Shown here: in pieces, positions 22,255-31,462 of the stretch
Numbering within the stretch: position 1 is the first letter of the stretch
Layout: each line of letters begins with the position of its first letter
DNA from: an uncultured Pseudomonadota bacterium
Lineage (GTDB): Bacteria; Pseudomonadota; Gammaproteobacteria; Steroidobacterales; Steroidobacteraceae
Direction of reading: 5' to 3'
Assembly: GCA_946479515.1 (NCBI GenBank)
Contig: CAMLGF010000014.1
Location: forward strand, 1 to 64,000
Length of the DNA stretch: 64,000 nucleotides
Position numbers and translations under genes: made by a program
Notes under the pieces: generated by a model
The model's input: only the letters and a program-made list of their open reading frames with translations
Told to the model about the DNA's origin: nothing
The model's database searches: none

Positions 22255-22302
22255 TGCACCGCGTTGAAATGGCGCTCGCACCCCCGCGCCGTGTTTCGGT
22301 GC
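22255..22302 (+). promoter_or_regulatory. two-part activator site upstream of the porin gene
   Basis: TGCACCG (22255-22261) and a GCACC-N15-GGTGC dyad (22278-22302) reproduce the arrangement upstream of the FNT gene. Start-to-start spacing is identical (23 bases), and the distance to the sigma-54 element is nearly the same (50 bases). The dyad interior is also highly similar between the two sites. Confidence 0.5.
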
Positions 22303-22352
22303 GTGGGTGCGCAGGCGGAGGGCCGGCTGCGAATTTGCGCCATGCCGGCGGC

Positions 22353-22368
22353 TGGCACAGGGCTTGCT
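22353..22368 (+). promoter_or_regulatory. sigma-54 promoter of the porin gene
   Basis: TGGCACAGGGCTTGCT is a perfect match to TGGCAC-N5-TTGCW and is followed by a T-rich stretch. The start of transcription is expected near 22379, about 46 bases ahead of ATG 22425. Confidence 0.88.
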
Positions 22369-22424
22369 TTTGCTACTGCGGGTCGCCAGGCCCTGCCTAA
22401 CAACCTGTTCCGGGAGGATTGCAG

Positions 22425-23663
22425 ATGAGGAAGAAATTGCTGGCCGCGGGTGCGCTTGCCGCGGCATTGAATGCGCCGGCCTTCGCGCAGGGCGCGGACT
22501 CGCTCGAGGCCGCGTTGCGCGAAACCAAGCCGATCTTCGACCTCAGGCTGCGCGTGGAGAACGTGGACCAGGACGGCATCGCCGAGGACGCGCATGCCAC
22601 GACCCTGCGCGCCCGCCTGGGCTTCCAGACCGGCAAGGCGTGGAACACCTCGTTGCTGGTCGAAGGCGAGGGCATCGTGCCCATCCAGGACGACTACCGG
22701 CCCGACCCGATGGTGGCGACCATGACCGGCTATCCGGTGGTCGCGGACCCGGAAGGTTACGAGGTGAACCGATTCCAGCTCACCAACACCAGCCTGCCCG
22801 GGACCACGCTCACGCTGGGCCGCCAGCGGATCGCGCTCGACGATCAGCGCTTCGTCGGCCCGGTCGGCTGGCGCCAGAACGAGCAGACCTTCGATGCCCT
22901 GCGTGTCGTCAACAAGTCGGTGAAGAACCTGGTCATCGACGCCACCTACTTCAACAAGGTCAGCCGCGTGTTCGGCGAGGACTCTCCGCAGGGCGATTTC
23001 GCCGGCGACAGCGCCCTGCTCAACGTGAGCTACCAGACCAGGGCCGGCAAGCTGACCGCCTTCGGCTATCTACTCGATTTCGATGCGATCGCGGCGGTGC
23101 CGGCCGCGGTGCGCGATTCCACCAGCACCTACGGCCTGCGCTTCGCGGGCGAGAAGCCGGTGGACCAGGTGAAACTGGCGTACACGGTGTCGTACGCGAA
23201 GCAGGCCGACTACGCGGACAACCCGCTGGGCTTCGACCTGGACTACCGCTTCGCCGAGCTGGTCGCGAGCTACAAGCTGTTCAGCCTGGGCTACGGACTC
23301 GAGCTCATGGAGGGCGACGGCGTGAAGGGCTTCACCACTCCGCTCGCCACGCTGCACAAGTTCAACGGCTGGGCGGACAAGTTCCTCGGCACGCCGGCCA
23401 ATGGCCTCGACGACCGCTACGTGACTGCGGGCGTGACGCTGAAATCCGTGGGCGTGTTCGACTCGCTGGGGTTGAGCGCGGCCTGGCACGACTATGAGTC
23501 CGATCGGCTGGGGCTCGACTACGGCGACGAGCTCAATGTCTCGCTGGCCGCCAAAATCAAGAAAGTGAACGTGATGCTGAAGTTCGCCGACTTCGATGAG
23601 GGCGTGCTGGCCACCGCGCGCAACACGCAGAAGGTGTGGGGCCAGGTCGAGTTCGTCTGGTAG
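22425..23663 (+). CDS. outer-membrane porin, alginate-export (AlgE-like) family
   Basis: This 412-residue protein has a signal peptide (MRKKLLAAGALAAALNAPAFA) and a beta-barrel composition. Alternating hydrophobic strands include LRLRVENVDQDG, TLTLGRQRIALDDQRFVG and VKLAYTVSYAKQAD. It ends EFVW, an aromatic terminus typical of outer-membrane proteins. The N-terminal segments match the alginate_export barrel family. Its sigma-54 promoter and dyads are shared with the FNT operon, so it is probably the outer-membrane entry route for nitrate or nitrite rather than an alginate exporter. ATG 22425 has GGGAGGA upstream. Confidence 0.8.
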   Translation: MRKKLLAAGALAAALNAPAFAQGADSLEAALRETKPIFDLRLRVENVDQDGIAEDAHATTLRARLGFQTGKAWNTSLLVEGEGIVPIQDDYRPDPMVATMTGYPVVADPEGYEVNRFQLTNTSLPGTTLTLGRQRIALDDQRFVGPVGWRQNEQTFDALRVVNKSVKNLVIDATYFNKVSRVFGEDSPQGDFAGDSALLNVSYQTRAGKLTAFGYLLDFDAIAAVPAAVRDSTSTYGLRFAGEKPVDQVKLAYTVSYAKQADYADNPLGFDLDYRFAELVASYKLFSLGYGLELMEGDGVKGFTTPLATLHKFNGWADKFLGTPANGLDDRYVTAGVTLKSVGVFDSLGLSAAWHDYESDRLGLDYGDELNVSLAAKIKKVNVMLKFADFDEGVLATARNTQKVWGQVEFVW

Positions 23664-23678
23664 CCGGGCGGCCGGTGT

Positions 23679-24170
23679 TCAGGGCTGGTAGCGCGCCTTG
23701 AGCAGCGCGAAATATTCCTGGCGGATGGCGGCATCGGTCGTGAGCGTCACCGCCAGCTTGCCCAGCGGCGTCTGGCCAAACCGTTCGAGCTCGCGGGTTT
23801 CCGCCGGCGTCAGGCTCTTTTCGCCCTGGGTCACGGCCTTCTGGCCCACGGGGCCGGAGAAGAAGTCCGCGAGGCCGCGGGCTTCCTTGAGGCTCAGATG
23901 GCCGGCGAAGGCGGGCGCCACGGTGTCCTCGATTTCCCGTGCGCTGGCGAGGAGGATCCGGTCGAGGAAGGCCGAGCCCTGGCCCTGGGCCGAATTGGCC
24001 TTGCGCACGCCTCCGAGGAAGGTCTCGCCGAACTGGATGGCGCGCAGATAGCGGGTGGTTTCTGCCAGGATTCTGGGATCCGGGGCATCGGCGGCCCGGG
24101 TGAGGGGGGCTAGCAGGGTCGAGGCGATCAGAAGGGCGGGAAACAGCGCCCACGAGCGTCGGTTCAGCAT
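23679..24170 (-). CDS. secreted DUF2059-like protein
   Basis: This 163-residue protein has a signal peptide (MLNRRSWALFPALLIASTLL) and a helical mature part with FAGHLSLKEARGLADFFSGP and VGQKAVTQGEKSL. This is the pattern of DUF2059 proteins (AGHFTxxElxxlxxFYxSPxGqK). These are periplasmic proteins of unknown function. An upstream in-frame start at 24236 would precede the signal peptide, so ATG 24170 is chosen. It converges with the porin gene and diverges from the ribosomal operon. Confidence 0.7.
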   Translation of the reverse strand: MLNRRSWALFPALLIASTLLAPLTRAADAPDPRILAETTRYLRAIQFGETFLGGVRKANSAQGQGSAFLDRILLASAREIEDTVAPAFAGHLSLKEARGLADFFSGPVGQKAVTQGEKSLTPAETRELERFGQTPLGKLAVTLTTDAAIRQEYFALLKARYQP

Positions 24171-24285
24171 GGGCGCGGAGCCTACCTGAGTCATCCCGGG
24201 CCGGGCGCATATATATAGTGTGGGGGAATTGAACATAACGCAGGTTCAGGCCCACGCCGGCGGGCGGGGCGCAATGAGCGCGCGC

Positions 24286-24314
24286 TTGCAGCGGGTGGGG
24301 TGCGTGCATATACT
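24286..24314 (+). promoter_or_regulatory. strong sigma-70 promoter of the ribosomal operon
   Basis: TTGCAG (24286-24291), a 17-bp spacer and TATACT (24309-24314) form a near-consensus promoter. The bases just after the -10 box are GCGCGC, a GC-rich discriminator typical of stringently controlled ribosomal promoters. It lies about 255 bases upstream of rplC and reads into a structured leader. Its position shows that the operon starts at rplC. Confidence 0.75.
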
Positions 24315-24374
24315 GCGCGCCCTTTCGCCGGGACCTTGCGTCCCAAGCGATTGATTTCCAGCGAAATCGGGCGA

Positions 24375-24549
24375 GGTTGGGTGGCGTACCCGCAACCCAA
24401 GACCACTCGAGCTTCGCGGCCCCTGTTTTCCAGGCGCCGCGCACTCTTGTGCATCCCTCGAACGACTAGCTACTCCGCGCGGCACCAATCGTAGTGCCGG
24501 CGACTGGCGCGCGAACGGTTTCGCGCGAACAGCAGGTGCGCGAGCACCT
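24375..24549 (+). promoter_or_regulatory. structured leader of the ribosomal operon
   Basis: The roughly 250-base untranslated leader holds several hairpins: GGTTGGGT with ACCCGCAACC (24375-24397, imperfect); GGCAC/GTGCC (24481-24498); an 8-bp perfect stem CGCGCGAA/TTCGCGCG (24508-24527); and AGGTGC-GCGA-GCACCT with a GNRA loop (24534-24549) just before the rplC ribosome-binding site. In enteric bacteria the S10 leader is the target of L4 autoregulation. Here the same role is plausible but unproven. Confidence 0.5.
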
Positions 24550-24570
24550 GTGATGAACGAGAGGATAGTC

Positions 24571-25275
24571 ATGAGCGTTGCTCTAATCGGCCGCAAGGCC
24601 GGCATGACTCGCATCTTCACGGATGCGGGCGAGACGGTTCCGGTAACCGTCATCGAAGTGCTGCCTAACCGCATCACTCAAGTGAAGTCCGTCGACAAGG
24701 ATGGCTATCGCGCCATTCAGGTGTCCTTCGGCAAGAAGCGCCCGCAGCTTCTCTCGAAGGCGGCCGCGGGCCACTATGCGAAGGCGAACGTCGAGCCCGG
24801 CAAGTCGCTGGTCGAGTTCCGCCTCGCCGAGAAGGAAGGCGCCGACCTCGCCGTGGGCGCCGAGATCAAGGCCAGCATCTTCGAAGCGGGCGCCATCGTC
24901 GACGTCACGGGCACCACGATCGGCAAGGGCTACGCCGGCACCATGAAGCGCCACAACTTCGGTGGCCACAACCAGACGCACGGCGTCTCCGTGTCGCACC
25001 GTACCCCGGGATCCATCGGACAGCGCCAGACCCCGGGCCGCGTGTTCAAGGGCAAGCGCATGTCGGGCCACATGGGCGTGGTCCGCCGCACCACCGAGAA
25101 CCTCAAGGTCGTGGAGATCGACGCCGAGCGCAACCTGCTGCTGATCCGCGGTGCGGTGCCGGGCGCCGAGGGCGGCCAGGTGATCGTGCGTCCGTCGGTG
25201 AAGGCCGAGCGCCAGAAGCGCCGCAAGAAGGTCGCGCCGAGCAAGGTCAACACCGGCTCGTCCAACAAGAAGTAA
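24571..25275 (+). CDS. rplC: 50S ribosomal protein L3
   Basis: L3, 234 residues, binds 23S rRNA near the peptidyl-transferase centre. It begins [16 protein letters not shown] and contains KGKGYAGT-like and [18 protein letters not shown] segments with the site of Gln methylation. ATG 24571 follows GAGAGGA; a GTG at 24550 overlaps the leader hairpin and is rejected. It ends in a Lys-rich tail. It is the first gene of the operon; no rpsJ precedes it. Confidence 0.97.
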   Translation: MSVALIGRKAGMTRIFTDAGETVPVTVIEVLPNRITQVKSVDKDGYRAIQVSFGKKRPQLLSKAAAGHYAKANVEPGKSLVEFRLAEKEGADLAVGAEIKASIFEAGAIVDVTGTTIGKGYAGTMKRHNFGGHNQTHGVSVSHRTPGSIGQRQTPGRVFKGKRMSGHMGVVRRTTENLKVVEIDAERNLLLIRGAVPGAEGGQVIVRPSVKAERQKRRKKVAPSKVNTGSSNKK

Positions 25276-25287
25276 TTGGCGGCACAC

Positions 25288-25893
25288 ATGAAACTCAAAG
25301 TTGCCAATGGTGGTTCCGAGCTCGCCGTTTCCGAGGCGGTGTTCGGCAAGGAATACAACGAAGCGCTGGTGCACCAGGTAGTCACCGCGTATCGCAACGC
25401 CGGTCGTTCGGGCACCAAGGCCCAGCTGACCAAGGCGGAAGTGCGCGGCGGCGGCCGCAAGCCGCGTCCGCAGAAGGGTGGCGGCACCTCGCGCGCCGGC
25501 TCGATCCGTTCGCCCATCTGGGTGGGTGGCGGCCGCGCGTTCGCCGCGAAGCCGCGTTCCTTCGAACAGAAGGTCAACAAGAAAATGTACCGCGGTGCCC
25601 TGCAGTCGATGCTCTCCGAGCTCGTCCGCCAGGATCGCCTGGTCGTCACCAACGGCTTCACCGTGGATGCGCCCAAGACCAAGCAGGTGGTCGAGCAGCT
25701 CAAGAAGCTGAACCTCGAGCACGTGCTCATCGTGGTCGAGGCCATCGACGAGAAGCTGTTCCTGGCCGCGCGCAACCTGCCGCACGTGGAAGTGCTGCCG
25801 GTGTCGGCGCTGAACCCGCTGTCGCTCGCCAGCTACGACAAGGTGCTGGTCACCTCCGGCGCCGTGAAACTCATCGAGGAGCGCCTGCAATGA
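25288..25893 (+). CDS. rplD: 50S ribosomal protein L4
   Basis: L4, 201 residues, lines the peptide exit tunnel and is the classical repressor of S10 operons. The conserved loop [29 protein letters not shown] (residues about 45-70) and the segment [12 protein letters not shown] are present. ATG 25288 is used; an upstream TTG codon at 25276 is rejected because it follows the rplC stop directly and has no ribosome-binding site. The stop overlaps rplW (ATGA). Confidence 0.97.
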   Translation: MKLKVANGGSELAVSEAVFGKEYNEALVHQVVTAYRNAGRSGTKAQLTKAEVRGGGRKPRPQKGGGTSRAGSIRSPIWVGGGRAFAAKPRSFEQKVNKKMYRGALQSMLSELVRQDRLVVTNGFTVDAPKTKQVVEQLKKLNLEHVLIVVEAIDEKLFLAARNLPHVEVLPVSALNPLSLASYDKVLVTSGAVKLIEERLQ

Positions 25894-26318
25894 GCGCCGA
25901 GAAGACTGCTGCCGCCAAGGCTGAGAAGGCCCCCAAGGCCGCCAAGGCCGCCAAGGCCAAGTCGACCAAGGGCAAGAAGGTCGTCGACATCAAGGACGCC
26001 CCCCAGAACAAGGTGGCCGGTCAGGAGCGCCTGATCAACCTGCTGGTCACTCCGCACATCACGGAGAAGACCTCGCTGGCCATGCAGAACGCGAACACCT
26101 ATTCGTTCCGCGTGCTGCGCAACTCGACCAAGCCGGAGATCAAGGCCGCGGTCGAGCTGATGTTCGGCGTGAAGGTGGCCAACGTGAACGTGGTGAACGA
26201 GACCGGCAAGACGCGCCGCTTCGGCAAGCTGCAGGGTCGCACCCAGGACATCAAGAAAGCCTACGTTCGTCTCGCCCCCGGCCAGACGATCGACTACGAA
26301 GCCAAGATCAAGGCCTGA
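25890..26318 (+). CDS. rplW: 50S ribosomal protein L23 with long N-terminal extension
   Basis: L23 forms part of the exit-tunnel rim and docks trigger factor, SRP and SecYEG. The normal L23 core starts near residue 48 ([16 protein letters not shown]) and runs to the end ([11 protein letters not shown]). The first 45 or so residues are an Ala/Lys-rich extension ([19 protein letters not shown]), making the protein 142 residues against the usual 95-100. The start overlaps the rplD stop, so the extension appears genuine. Confidence 0.95.
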   Translation: MSAEKTAAAKAEKAPKAAKAAKAKSTKGKKVVDIKDAPQNKVAGQERLINLLVTPHITEKTSLAMQNANTYSFRVLRNSTKPEIKAAVELMFGVKVANVNVVNETGKTRRFGKLQGRTQDIKKAYVRLAPGQTIDYEAKIKA

Positions 26319-26330
26319 AGGTAGTTAGAC

Positions 26331-27167
26331 ATGCCAGTCATCAAGATGAAACCGACTTCGCCGGGCACGCGCTTCCGCGTCAAGCTCGACAAGTCGCACC
26401 TGTGGAAAGGCGGACCGTACGAGCCGCTGACCGAGAAGCAGAAGAAGCATGCGGGCCGCAACAACGTGGGCCGCATCACCACGCGCCACCAGGGCAGTGG
26501 CCACGCGCAGAAGTACCGCATCATCGACTTCCGGCGCGACAAGGACGGCATCAAGGGCGTGGTCGAGCGCATCGAACACGATCCGAACCGCACCTGCCAC
26601 ATCGCGCTGGTGAAGTACGCCGACGGCGAGCGCCGCTACATCCTCGCCACCAAGGGCATGCAGGCCGGCGATGAAGTGCGCTCCGGCGCCGATTCGCCGA
26701 TCAAGTCCGGCAATGCCATGCAGCTGCGCCACATCCCGGTCGGCTCCATCGTGCACAACGTGGAGCTCAAGCCCGGCAAGGGCGGCCAGATGGCGCGCAG
26801 CGCCGGCGCCTCGGCCAGCTTCACGGCCCGCGAAGGCATCTATGCGCTGCTGCGCCTGAAGTCGGGCGAGAGCCGCAAGGTGCACGTGGACTGCCGCGCC
26901 ACCATCGGCGAAGTGTCGAACGACGAGCACAACCTGCGCGTGTACGGCAAGGCCGGTGCGAAGCGCTGGCTGGGCATCCGCCCGACCGTGCGCGGCCAGG
27001 CGATGAACCCGGTCGACCATCCGCACGGCGGTGGTGAGGGCAAGTCCGGCCAGGGCAATCCGCATCCGGTTTCCCCGTGGGGCCAGAACGCGAAGGGCCT
27101 GAAGACAAGGCGTAACAAGCGCACGAGCAACATGATCGTGCAGCGTCGCCAGAACCGCATTCGTTAA
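26331..27167 (+). CDS. rplB: 50S ribosomal protein L2
   Basis: L2, 278 residues, is a core subunit needed for subunit association. It shows [20 protein letters not shown] near the N-terminus and the universally conserved [15 protein letters not shown] segment, with the His essential for peptidyl transfer, near the C-terminus. The length is normal. It is separated by 12 bases from rplW and rpsS on either side. Confidence 0.98.
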   Translation: MPVIKMKPTSPGTRFRVKLDKSHLWKGGPYEPLTEKQKKHAGRNNVGRITTRHQGSGHAQKYRIIDFRRDKDGIKGVVERIEHDPNRTCHIALVKYADGERRYILATKGMQAGDEVRSGADSPIKSGNAMQLRHIPVGSIVHNVELKPGKGGQMARSAGASASFTAREGIYALLRLKSGESRKVHVDCRATIGEVSNDEHNLRVYGKAGAKRWLGIRPTVRGQAMNPVDHPHGGGEGKSGQGNPHPVSPWGQNAKGLKTRRNKRTSNMIVQRRQNRIR

Positions 27168-27179
27168 TAAGGACCTGAC

Positions 27180-27461
27180 ATGCCTCGTTCACTGAAAAAA
27201 GGTCCGTTCGTCGATCTTCACCTCCTGAAGAAGGTCGAGACGGCCGTCGCCAAGAGCGATCGCAAGCCGATCAAGACCTGGTCGCGCCGCTCGATGATCG
27301 TGCCCGACATGGTGGGTCTGACCATCGCCGTGCACAACGGCAAGCAGCACATCCCCGTGCTGGTCACCGAGAACATGGTCGGCCACAAGCTGGGTGAGTT
27401 CTCGCCGACGCGCGCGTTCAAGTCGCACTCGGGCGACAAGAAGGCCGAGGCTGGAGGCTGA
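27180..27461 (+). CDS. rpsS: 30S ribosomal protein S19
   Basis: S19, 93 residues, binds in the 30S head. It begins [19 protein letters not shown] and has the conserved [20 protein letters not shown] near its end. Length and start are standard. It is followed at once by rplV. Confidence 0.98.
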   Translation: MPRSLKKGPFVDLHLLKKVETAVAKSDRKPIKTWSRRSMIVPDMVGLTIAVHNGKQHIPVLVTENMVGHKLGEFSPTRAFKSHSGDKKAEAGG

Positions 27462-27462
27462 T

Positions 27463-27807
27463 ATGGAAGCCAAAGCAGTTCTCCGTTACGCGCGCATCTC
27501 GCCGCAGAAGTGCCGCCTCGTGGCCGATACGGTCCGCGGCGCGCAGGTCTCCAAGGCGCTCAACACGCTGAAGTTCATGCCGAAGAAGGGCGCGGACCTG
27601 GTGCACAAGGTGCTCTGGTCGGCCGTCGAGAACGCGCAGAACAACCAGGGCCTGGACGTGGACGATCTCAAGGTCTCCACGATCATGGTGGACGCCGCCC
27701 CGGTGTTGAAGCGATTCGGCGCCAAGGCCAAGGGCCGCGGCACACGCATCGTGAAGCGCAACAGTCACATCACTGTCGTCGTCAGCGACGGCAAGAAGGA
27801 CGAGTAA
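27463..27807 (+). CDS. rplV: 50S ribosomal protein L22
   Basis: L22, 114 residues, has its beta-hairpin in the exit tunnel. It begins [20 protein letters not shown] and contains the tunnel loop [22 protein letters not shown] 27463 directly follows the rpsS stop. A longer in-frame start at 27394 lies inside rpsS and is rejected. Confidence 0.97.
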   Translation: MEAKAVLRYARISPQKCRLVADTVRGAQVSKALNTLKFMPKKGADLVHKVLWSAVENAQNNQGLDVDDLKVSTIMVDAAPVLKRFGAKAKGRGTRIVKRNSHITVVVSDGKKDE

Positions 27808-27810
27808 GCC

Positions 27811-28551
27811 ATGGGTCAGAAGGTCAATCCGTTTGCCATCCGTTTGGGCATCACCCGTGATTGGGTGTCCAAGTGGTATGCGGGCAAGAAGCAGTTCCCG
27901 GCCCACGTGCACACGGACTTCCGCGTGCGCGAGTTCCTCAAGAAGAAGCTCGCCGAGGCCTCGGTCAGCCGCGTGCTCATCGACCGCGCCGCCAAGCGCG
28001 TGAACATCACGATCCAGACCGCGCGTCCGGGCATCGTGATCGGCAAGAAGGGCGAGGACATCGAGAAGCTGCGCGCCGAGACGGCCAAGATGCTCAAGCT
28101 GCCGCCGCAGGACGTGCGCCTGAACATCGCCGAGATCCGCAAGCCCGAGCTCGATGCGCAGCTCGTGGCCGACGGCATCGCGCAGCAGATCGAGAAGCGC
28201 GTGATGTTCCGCCGCGCCATGAAGCGCGCCGTGATGAGCACCATGCGCTCGGGCGCGCTGGGCGTGAAGGTGCGCCTGTCGGGCCGCCTGAACGGTTCGG
28301 AAATCGCCCGCACCGAGTGGGCGCGCGAAGGCCGCGTGCCGCTGCACACCTTCCGCGCCGACATCGACTACGGCCTGGGCGAAGCCAAGACCACCTACGG
28401 CGTGATCGGCGTGAAGGTCTGGATCTTCAAGGGCGAAGTGTTCGACAAGGCCGAGATCGCCGAGATGAACGCGGAGGGCGCCGAGGCGCAGGCCGCGCAG
28501 GGCGCCGCCGCGAACGCGGCCGCCGCTGCCGCCGCCACGCCGACGGCCTGA
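27811..28551 (+). CDS. rpsC: 30S ribosomal protein S3 with Ala-rich tail
   Basis: S3, 246 residues, is part of the mRNA entry site. It has the KH domain [15 protein letters not shown] and the conserved [19 protein letters not shown]. The last 30 or so residues form an Ala-rich tail ([16 protein letters not shown]) beyond the usual end near WIFKGEV. The start ATG 27811 lies 3 bases after rplV. Confidence 0.97.
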   Translation: MGQKVNPFAIRLGITRDWVSKWYAGKKQFPAHVHTDFRVREFLKKKLAEASVSRVLIDRAAKRVNITIQTARPGIVIGKKGEDIEKLRAETAKMLKLPPQDVRLNIAEIRKPELDAQLVADGIAQQIEKRVMFRRAMKRAVMSTMRSGALGVKVRLSGRLNGSEIARTEWAREGRVPLHTFRADIDYGLGEAKTTYGVIGVKVWIFKGEVFDKAEIAEMNAEGAEAQAAQGAAANAAAAAAATPTA

Positions 28552-28562
28552 GGTAGATAGAG

Positions 28563-28976
28563 ATGCAACAACCCAAGCGCACCAAATATCGCAAGATGTT
28601 CAAGGGCACCAACACCGGCCTGGCCCATCGCGGCAGCTCGGTGGCCTTCGGCGAGTACGGCCTCAAATCCACGAGCCGCGCGCGCATGACTGCCCGCGAG
28701 ATCGAGGCGGCGCGCCGCGCGCTGACCCGCTACATCAAGCGTGGCGGCCAGGTGTGGAACCGCGTGTTCCCCGACGTGCCGGTGTCCAAGAAGCCGCTCG
28801 AAGTCCGCATGGGCTCGGGCAAGGGCAACGTCGAGTACTGGGTGGCCAAGGTGCTGCCCGGCAAGGTTCTGTTCGAAATCGAGGGCGTCGACGAAGCCAC
28901 GGCCCGCGAGGCGTTCCGTCTCGCCGGCGCGAAGCTCTCGGTGTCCACCATGTTCGTGAAACGGCAGGTGCGTTGA
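28563..28976 (+). CDS. rplP: 50S ribosomal protein L16
   Basis: L16, 137 residues, organises the A site. It begins [20 protein letters not shown] and contains [16 protein letters not shown] and [18 protein letters not shown] segments. It ends in the usual FVKRQVR. The stop overlaps the rpmC start (TGATG). Confidence 0.97.
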   Translation: MQQPKRTKYRKMFKGTNTGLAHRGSSVAFGEYGLKSTSRARMTAREIEAARRALTRYIKRGGQVWNRVFPDVPVSKKPLEVRMGSGKGNVEYWVAKVLPGKVLFEIEGVDEATAREAFRLAGAKLSVSTMFVKRQVR

Positions 28977-29179
28977 TGAGCGCCAAAGAGTTACGTGCCA
29001 GGGCCGCGGGTGACCTGCAGGCGGAGCTGATCAAGCTGCGCCGCGAGCAGTTCTCGCTGCGCATGCAGGCGGCGAGCGGCCAGACGGTGAAGTCCTCGGA
29101 CTTCGGCAAGGTCAAGAAGAGCATCGCGCGTGTGAAGACCGTGATGAACGAGAAGAAGGCTGCTGGAGCCAAGAAATGA
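28976..29179 (+). CDS. rpmC: 50S ribosomal protein L29
   Basis: L29, 67 residues, lies at the exit-tunnel rim. It begins [18 protein letters not shown] and contains [17 protein letters not shown] helices. The true start overlaps the rplP stop. The longer in-frame reading from 28754 is the shadow of rplP. It overlaps rpsQ by 4 bases. Confidence 0.95.
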   Translation: MSAKELRARAAGDLQAELIKLRREQFSLRMQAASGQTVKSSDFGKVKKSIARVKTVMNEKKAAGAKK

Positions 29180-29451
29180 GCGCAGAACAAGCCACCAACA
29201 AGCCGACCCGCACGCTGACGGGCAAGGTCGTCTCGAACAAGATGGAGAAGACCATCGCGGTCGAAATCGAGCGCCTGATCAAGCACCAGCGCTACGGCAA
29301 GTACATCCGCCGCACGACCAAGCTGCTGGCGCACGACGAGAACCGCGAAGCCCGCGAGGGTGACACCGTCTCGATCGCCCCCTGCCGTCCGCTGTCGCGC
29401 CGCAAGTCCTACAAGCTGGTCTCCGTGCTGGAGAAGGCTGGCGCGCAATGA
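29176..29451 (+). CDS. rpsQ: 30S ribosomal protein S17
   Basis: S17, 91 residues, is an OB-fold primary rRNA binder. It contains [20 protein letters not shown], the [14 protein letters not shown] segment and [20 protein letters not shown]. It has ATGA overlaps with rpmC before it and rplN after it, indicating tight translational coupling. Confidence 0.97.
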   Translation: MSAEQATNKPTRTLTGKVVSNKMEKTIAVEIERLIKHQRYGKYIRRTTKLLAHDENREAREGDTVSIAPCRPLSRRKSYKLVSVLEKAGAQ

Positions 29452-29816
29452 TCCAGCTGCAAACCATCCTGAACGCCGCCGACAACAGCGGCGCGCGCAC
29501 GCTGATGTGCATCAAGGTGCTGGGCGGGTCCAAGCGCCGCTATGCGCAGGTCGGCGACGTGATCAAGGTGTCCATCAAGGACGCCATTCCGCGCGGCAAG
29601 GTGAAGAAGGGCGAGGTGTACGACGCCGTGGTCGTGCGCACCAAGCGCGGCGTGCGTCGCGCCGACGGTTCGCTGCTGCGCTTCGACACCAACGCGGCCG
29701 TGCTGCTCACCAACAAGCTCGAGCCGGTCGGCACGCGCATCTTCGGACCCGTGACGCGCGAACTGCGCAACGAGCGGTTCATGAAAATCGTGTCGCTCGC
29801 TCCCGAGGTGCTGTGA
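29448..29816 (+). CDS. rplN: 50S ribosomal protein L14
   Basis: L14, 122 residues, lies at the subunit interface. It begins [20 protein letters not shown], contains the conserved [12 protein letters not shown] region, and ends [11 protein letters not shown]. Standard length. Confidence 0.98.
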   Translation: MIQLQTILNAADNSGARTLMCIKVLGGSKRRYAQVGDVIKVSIKDAIPRGKVKKGEVYDAVVVRTKRGVRRADGSLLRFDTNAAVLLTNKLEPVGTRIFGPVTRELRNERFMKIVSLAPEVL

Positions 29817-29817
29817 C

Positions 29818-30132
29818 ATGAACAAGATTCGCAAGGGTGACACCGTCGTCGTCATCTCCGGCAAGGACAAGGGCCGCCAGGGCACCGTCCTCGCGGTCGC
29901 GGGCGACAAGGTCACCGTGGAAAACGTCAACAAGGCGAAGAGGCACCAGAAGCCGAACCCGCAGCGCCAGGTGCCGGGCGGAATCGTCGACAAGGCGATG
30001 CCGCTGCACATCTCGAAGGTGGCGATCTGGAACGTCGGCGCCAAGAAGGCCGACAAGGTCGGCATCAAGGTGTTGAACGACGGCAAGCGCGTGCGCTTCT
30101 TCAAGTCCAACGGCGAAGTGATTGACGCCTGA
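29818..30132 (+). CDS. rplX: 50S ribosomal protein L24
   Basis: L24, 104 residues, is an assembly initiator with a KOW motif. [20 protein letters not shown] is at the N-terminus, followed by [19 protein letters not shown]. The ATG lies directly after the rplN stop. Confidence 0.97.
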   Translation: MNKIRKGDTVVVISGKDKGRQGTVLAVAGDKVTVENVNKAKRHQKPNPQRQVPGGIVDKAMPLHISKVAIWNVGAKKADKVGIKVLNDGKRVRFFKSNGEVIDA

Positions 30133-30167
30133 GCGGCGCCAATATCATCGTAAAAGGAACAGGCTAC

Positions 30168-30707
30168 ATGGCCAGGTTAAGAGAGTTCTATCAGAAGACG
30201 GTCGTTCCGAAGCTCAAGCAGGACTTGGGCGTGAAGAACGTCATGGAGATCCCCAAGATCACCAAGATCACGGTGAACATGGGCGTGGGCGAGGCCGTGG
30301 CGGACCGCAAGGTCATGGACGCGGCGGTGGCCGATCTCACCAAGATCACGGGGCAGAAGCCCGTGCTCTGCATGTCGAAGAAGTCGATCGCGTCGTTCAA
30401 GGTGCGCGAAAACCTGGCGATCGGCGCCAAGGTGACGCTGCGCGGCGAACGCATGTACGAGTTCCTCGATCGCCTCATCACGATCGCGATCCCGCGCATC
30501 CGTGACTTCCGCGGCATCAACCCGCGCTCGTTCGACGGCCGTGGCAACTACAGCCTCGGCGTGAAGGAACAGATCATCTTCCCCGAGATCCAGTACGACC
30601 AGATCGACCAGCTCCGGGGCATGGATATCACGATTACCACGACGGCGAAGGACAACAAGCACGGCAAGGCCCTGCTCGAAGCCTTCAGTTTCCCGTTCCG
30701 CAAGTAA
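30168..30707 (+). CDS. rplE: 50S ribosomal protein L5
   Basis: L5, 179 residues, binds 5S rRNA and the P-site tRNA. It begins [16 protein letters not shown] and contains [36 protein letters not shown] and [18 protein letters not shown] segments. An AAAAGGAA ribosome-binding site precedes it. Confidence 0.98.
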   Translation: MARLREFYQKTVVPKLKQDLGVKNVMEIPKITKITVNMGVGEAVADRKVMDAAVADLTKITGQKPVLCMSKKSIASFKVRENLAIGAKVTLRGERMYEFLDRLITIAIPRIRDFRGINPRSFDGRGNYSLGVKEQIIFPEIQYDQIDQLRGMDITITTTAKDNKHGKALLEAFSFPFRK

Positions 30708-30720
30708 GGAACCACAGGGT

Positions 30721-31026
30721 ATGGCCAAGACAAACATGGTCGAGCGCGAGAAGCGTCGCGCCAAGATCGTGAAGAAGTACGCGGCGAAGCGCGCTCAGCT
30801 CAAAGAGCTCATTCGCAGCCCCCGAACCTCACCGGAGGTCCGCGCCGACGCGCAGGTGAAGCTGCAGAAGCTGCCGCGCGACGCGAGCCCCACGCGTGGC
30901 CGCAACCGCTGCGCGATCACCGGGCGCAGCCGCGGCGTGTATCGCCGATTCGGCCTGGCGCGCGTGAAGATCCGCGAAGCGGTGGCGCGTGGCGAGCTGC
31001 CGGGCGTCTCCAAGGCGAGCTGGTAA
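30721..31026 (+). CDS. rpsN: 30S ribosomal protein S14 (zinc-free long form)
   Basis: S14, 101 residues, begins [20 protein letters not shown] and contains [20 protein letters not shown] and an [17 protein letters not shown] end. It lacks the CXXC pairs of the short zinc form, so it is the usual proteobacterial version. Confidence 0.97.
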   Translation: MAKTNMVEREKRRAKIVKKYAAKRAQLKELIRSPRTSPEVRADAQVKLQKLPRDASPTRGRNRCAITGRSRGVYRRFGLARVKIREAVARGELPGVSKASW

Positions 31027-31038
31027 GGAGCACATGGC

Positions 31039-31434
31039 ATGAGCATGACTGATCCCATTGCCGATCTCCTGACCCGCATCCGCAACGCGCAGCTGGCGCG
31101 AAAGACGGAAGTGTCCGTGTCGTCGTCGAAGCTGAAGACGGCGCTGGTCAAGGTGCTGAAGGACGAAGGCTACGTCGCCGGCTTCAACGTGAAGACGGAC
31201 GGCGTCAAGCAGACGCTGAGCATCGAGCTGAAGTACTACGACGGCCGCCCCGTGATCGACCGCCTCGAGCGCGTCTCGCGTCCCGGCCTGCGCATCTACC
31301 GCGGCAAGAGCGAGCTGCCGAAGATCCAGGGCGGTCTCGGCACCGCCATCGTCTCCACGCCGAAGGGCGTGATGACCGACAAACAAGCGCGGGCCATCGG
31401 GCAGGGCGGCGAAGTGCTCTGCATCGTGTCCTAA
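31039..31434 (+). CDS. rpsH: 30S ribosomal protein S8
   Basis: S8, 131 residues, is a central 16S rRNA binder and the usual repressor of spc operons. It has [16 protein letters not shown] and ends [22 protein letters not shown] precedes the end. AAGGAG lies eight bases before ATG 31039; ATG 31045 is an alternative that gives the E. coli-like N-terminus. Confidence 0.97.
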   Translation: MSMTDPIADLLTRIRNAQLARKTEVSVSSSKLKTALVKVLKDEGYVAGFNVKTDGVKQTLSIELKYYDGRPVIDRLERVSRPGLRIYRGKSELPKIQGGLGTAIVSTPKGVMTDKQARAIGQGGEVLCIVS

Positions 31435-31462
31435 CTGAATAGAAATACGTGAGCTCCATTCT

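Noticed and set aside
22396..22402. GCCTAAC core-like sequence before the porin gene (similar ones at 24663 and 52340)
   Set aside because: Isolated matches to RYYYAAC without paired GTTRRRY or inner arms; chance or coding sequence.
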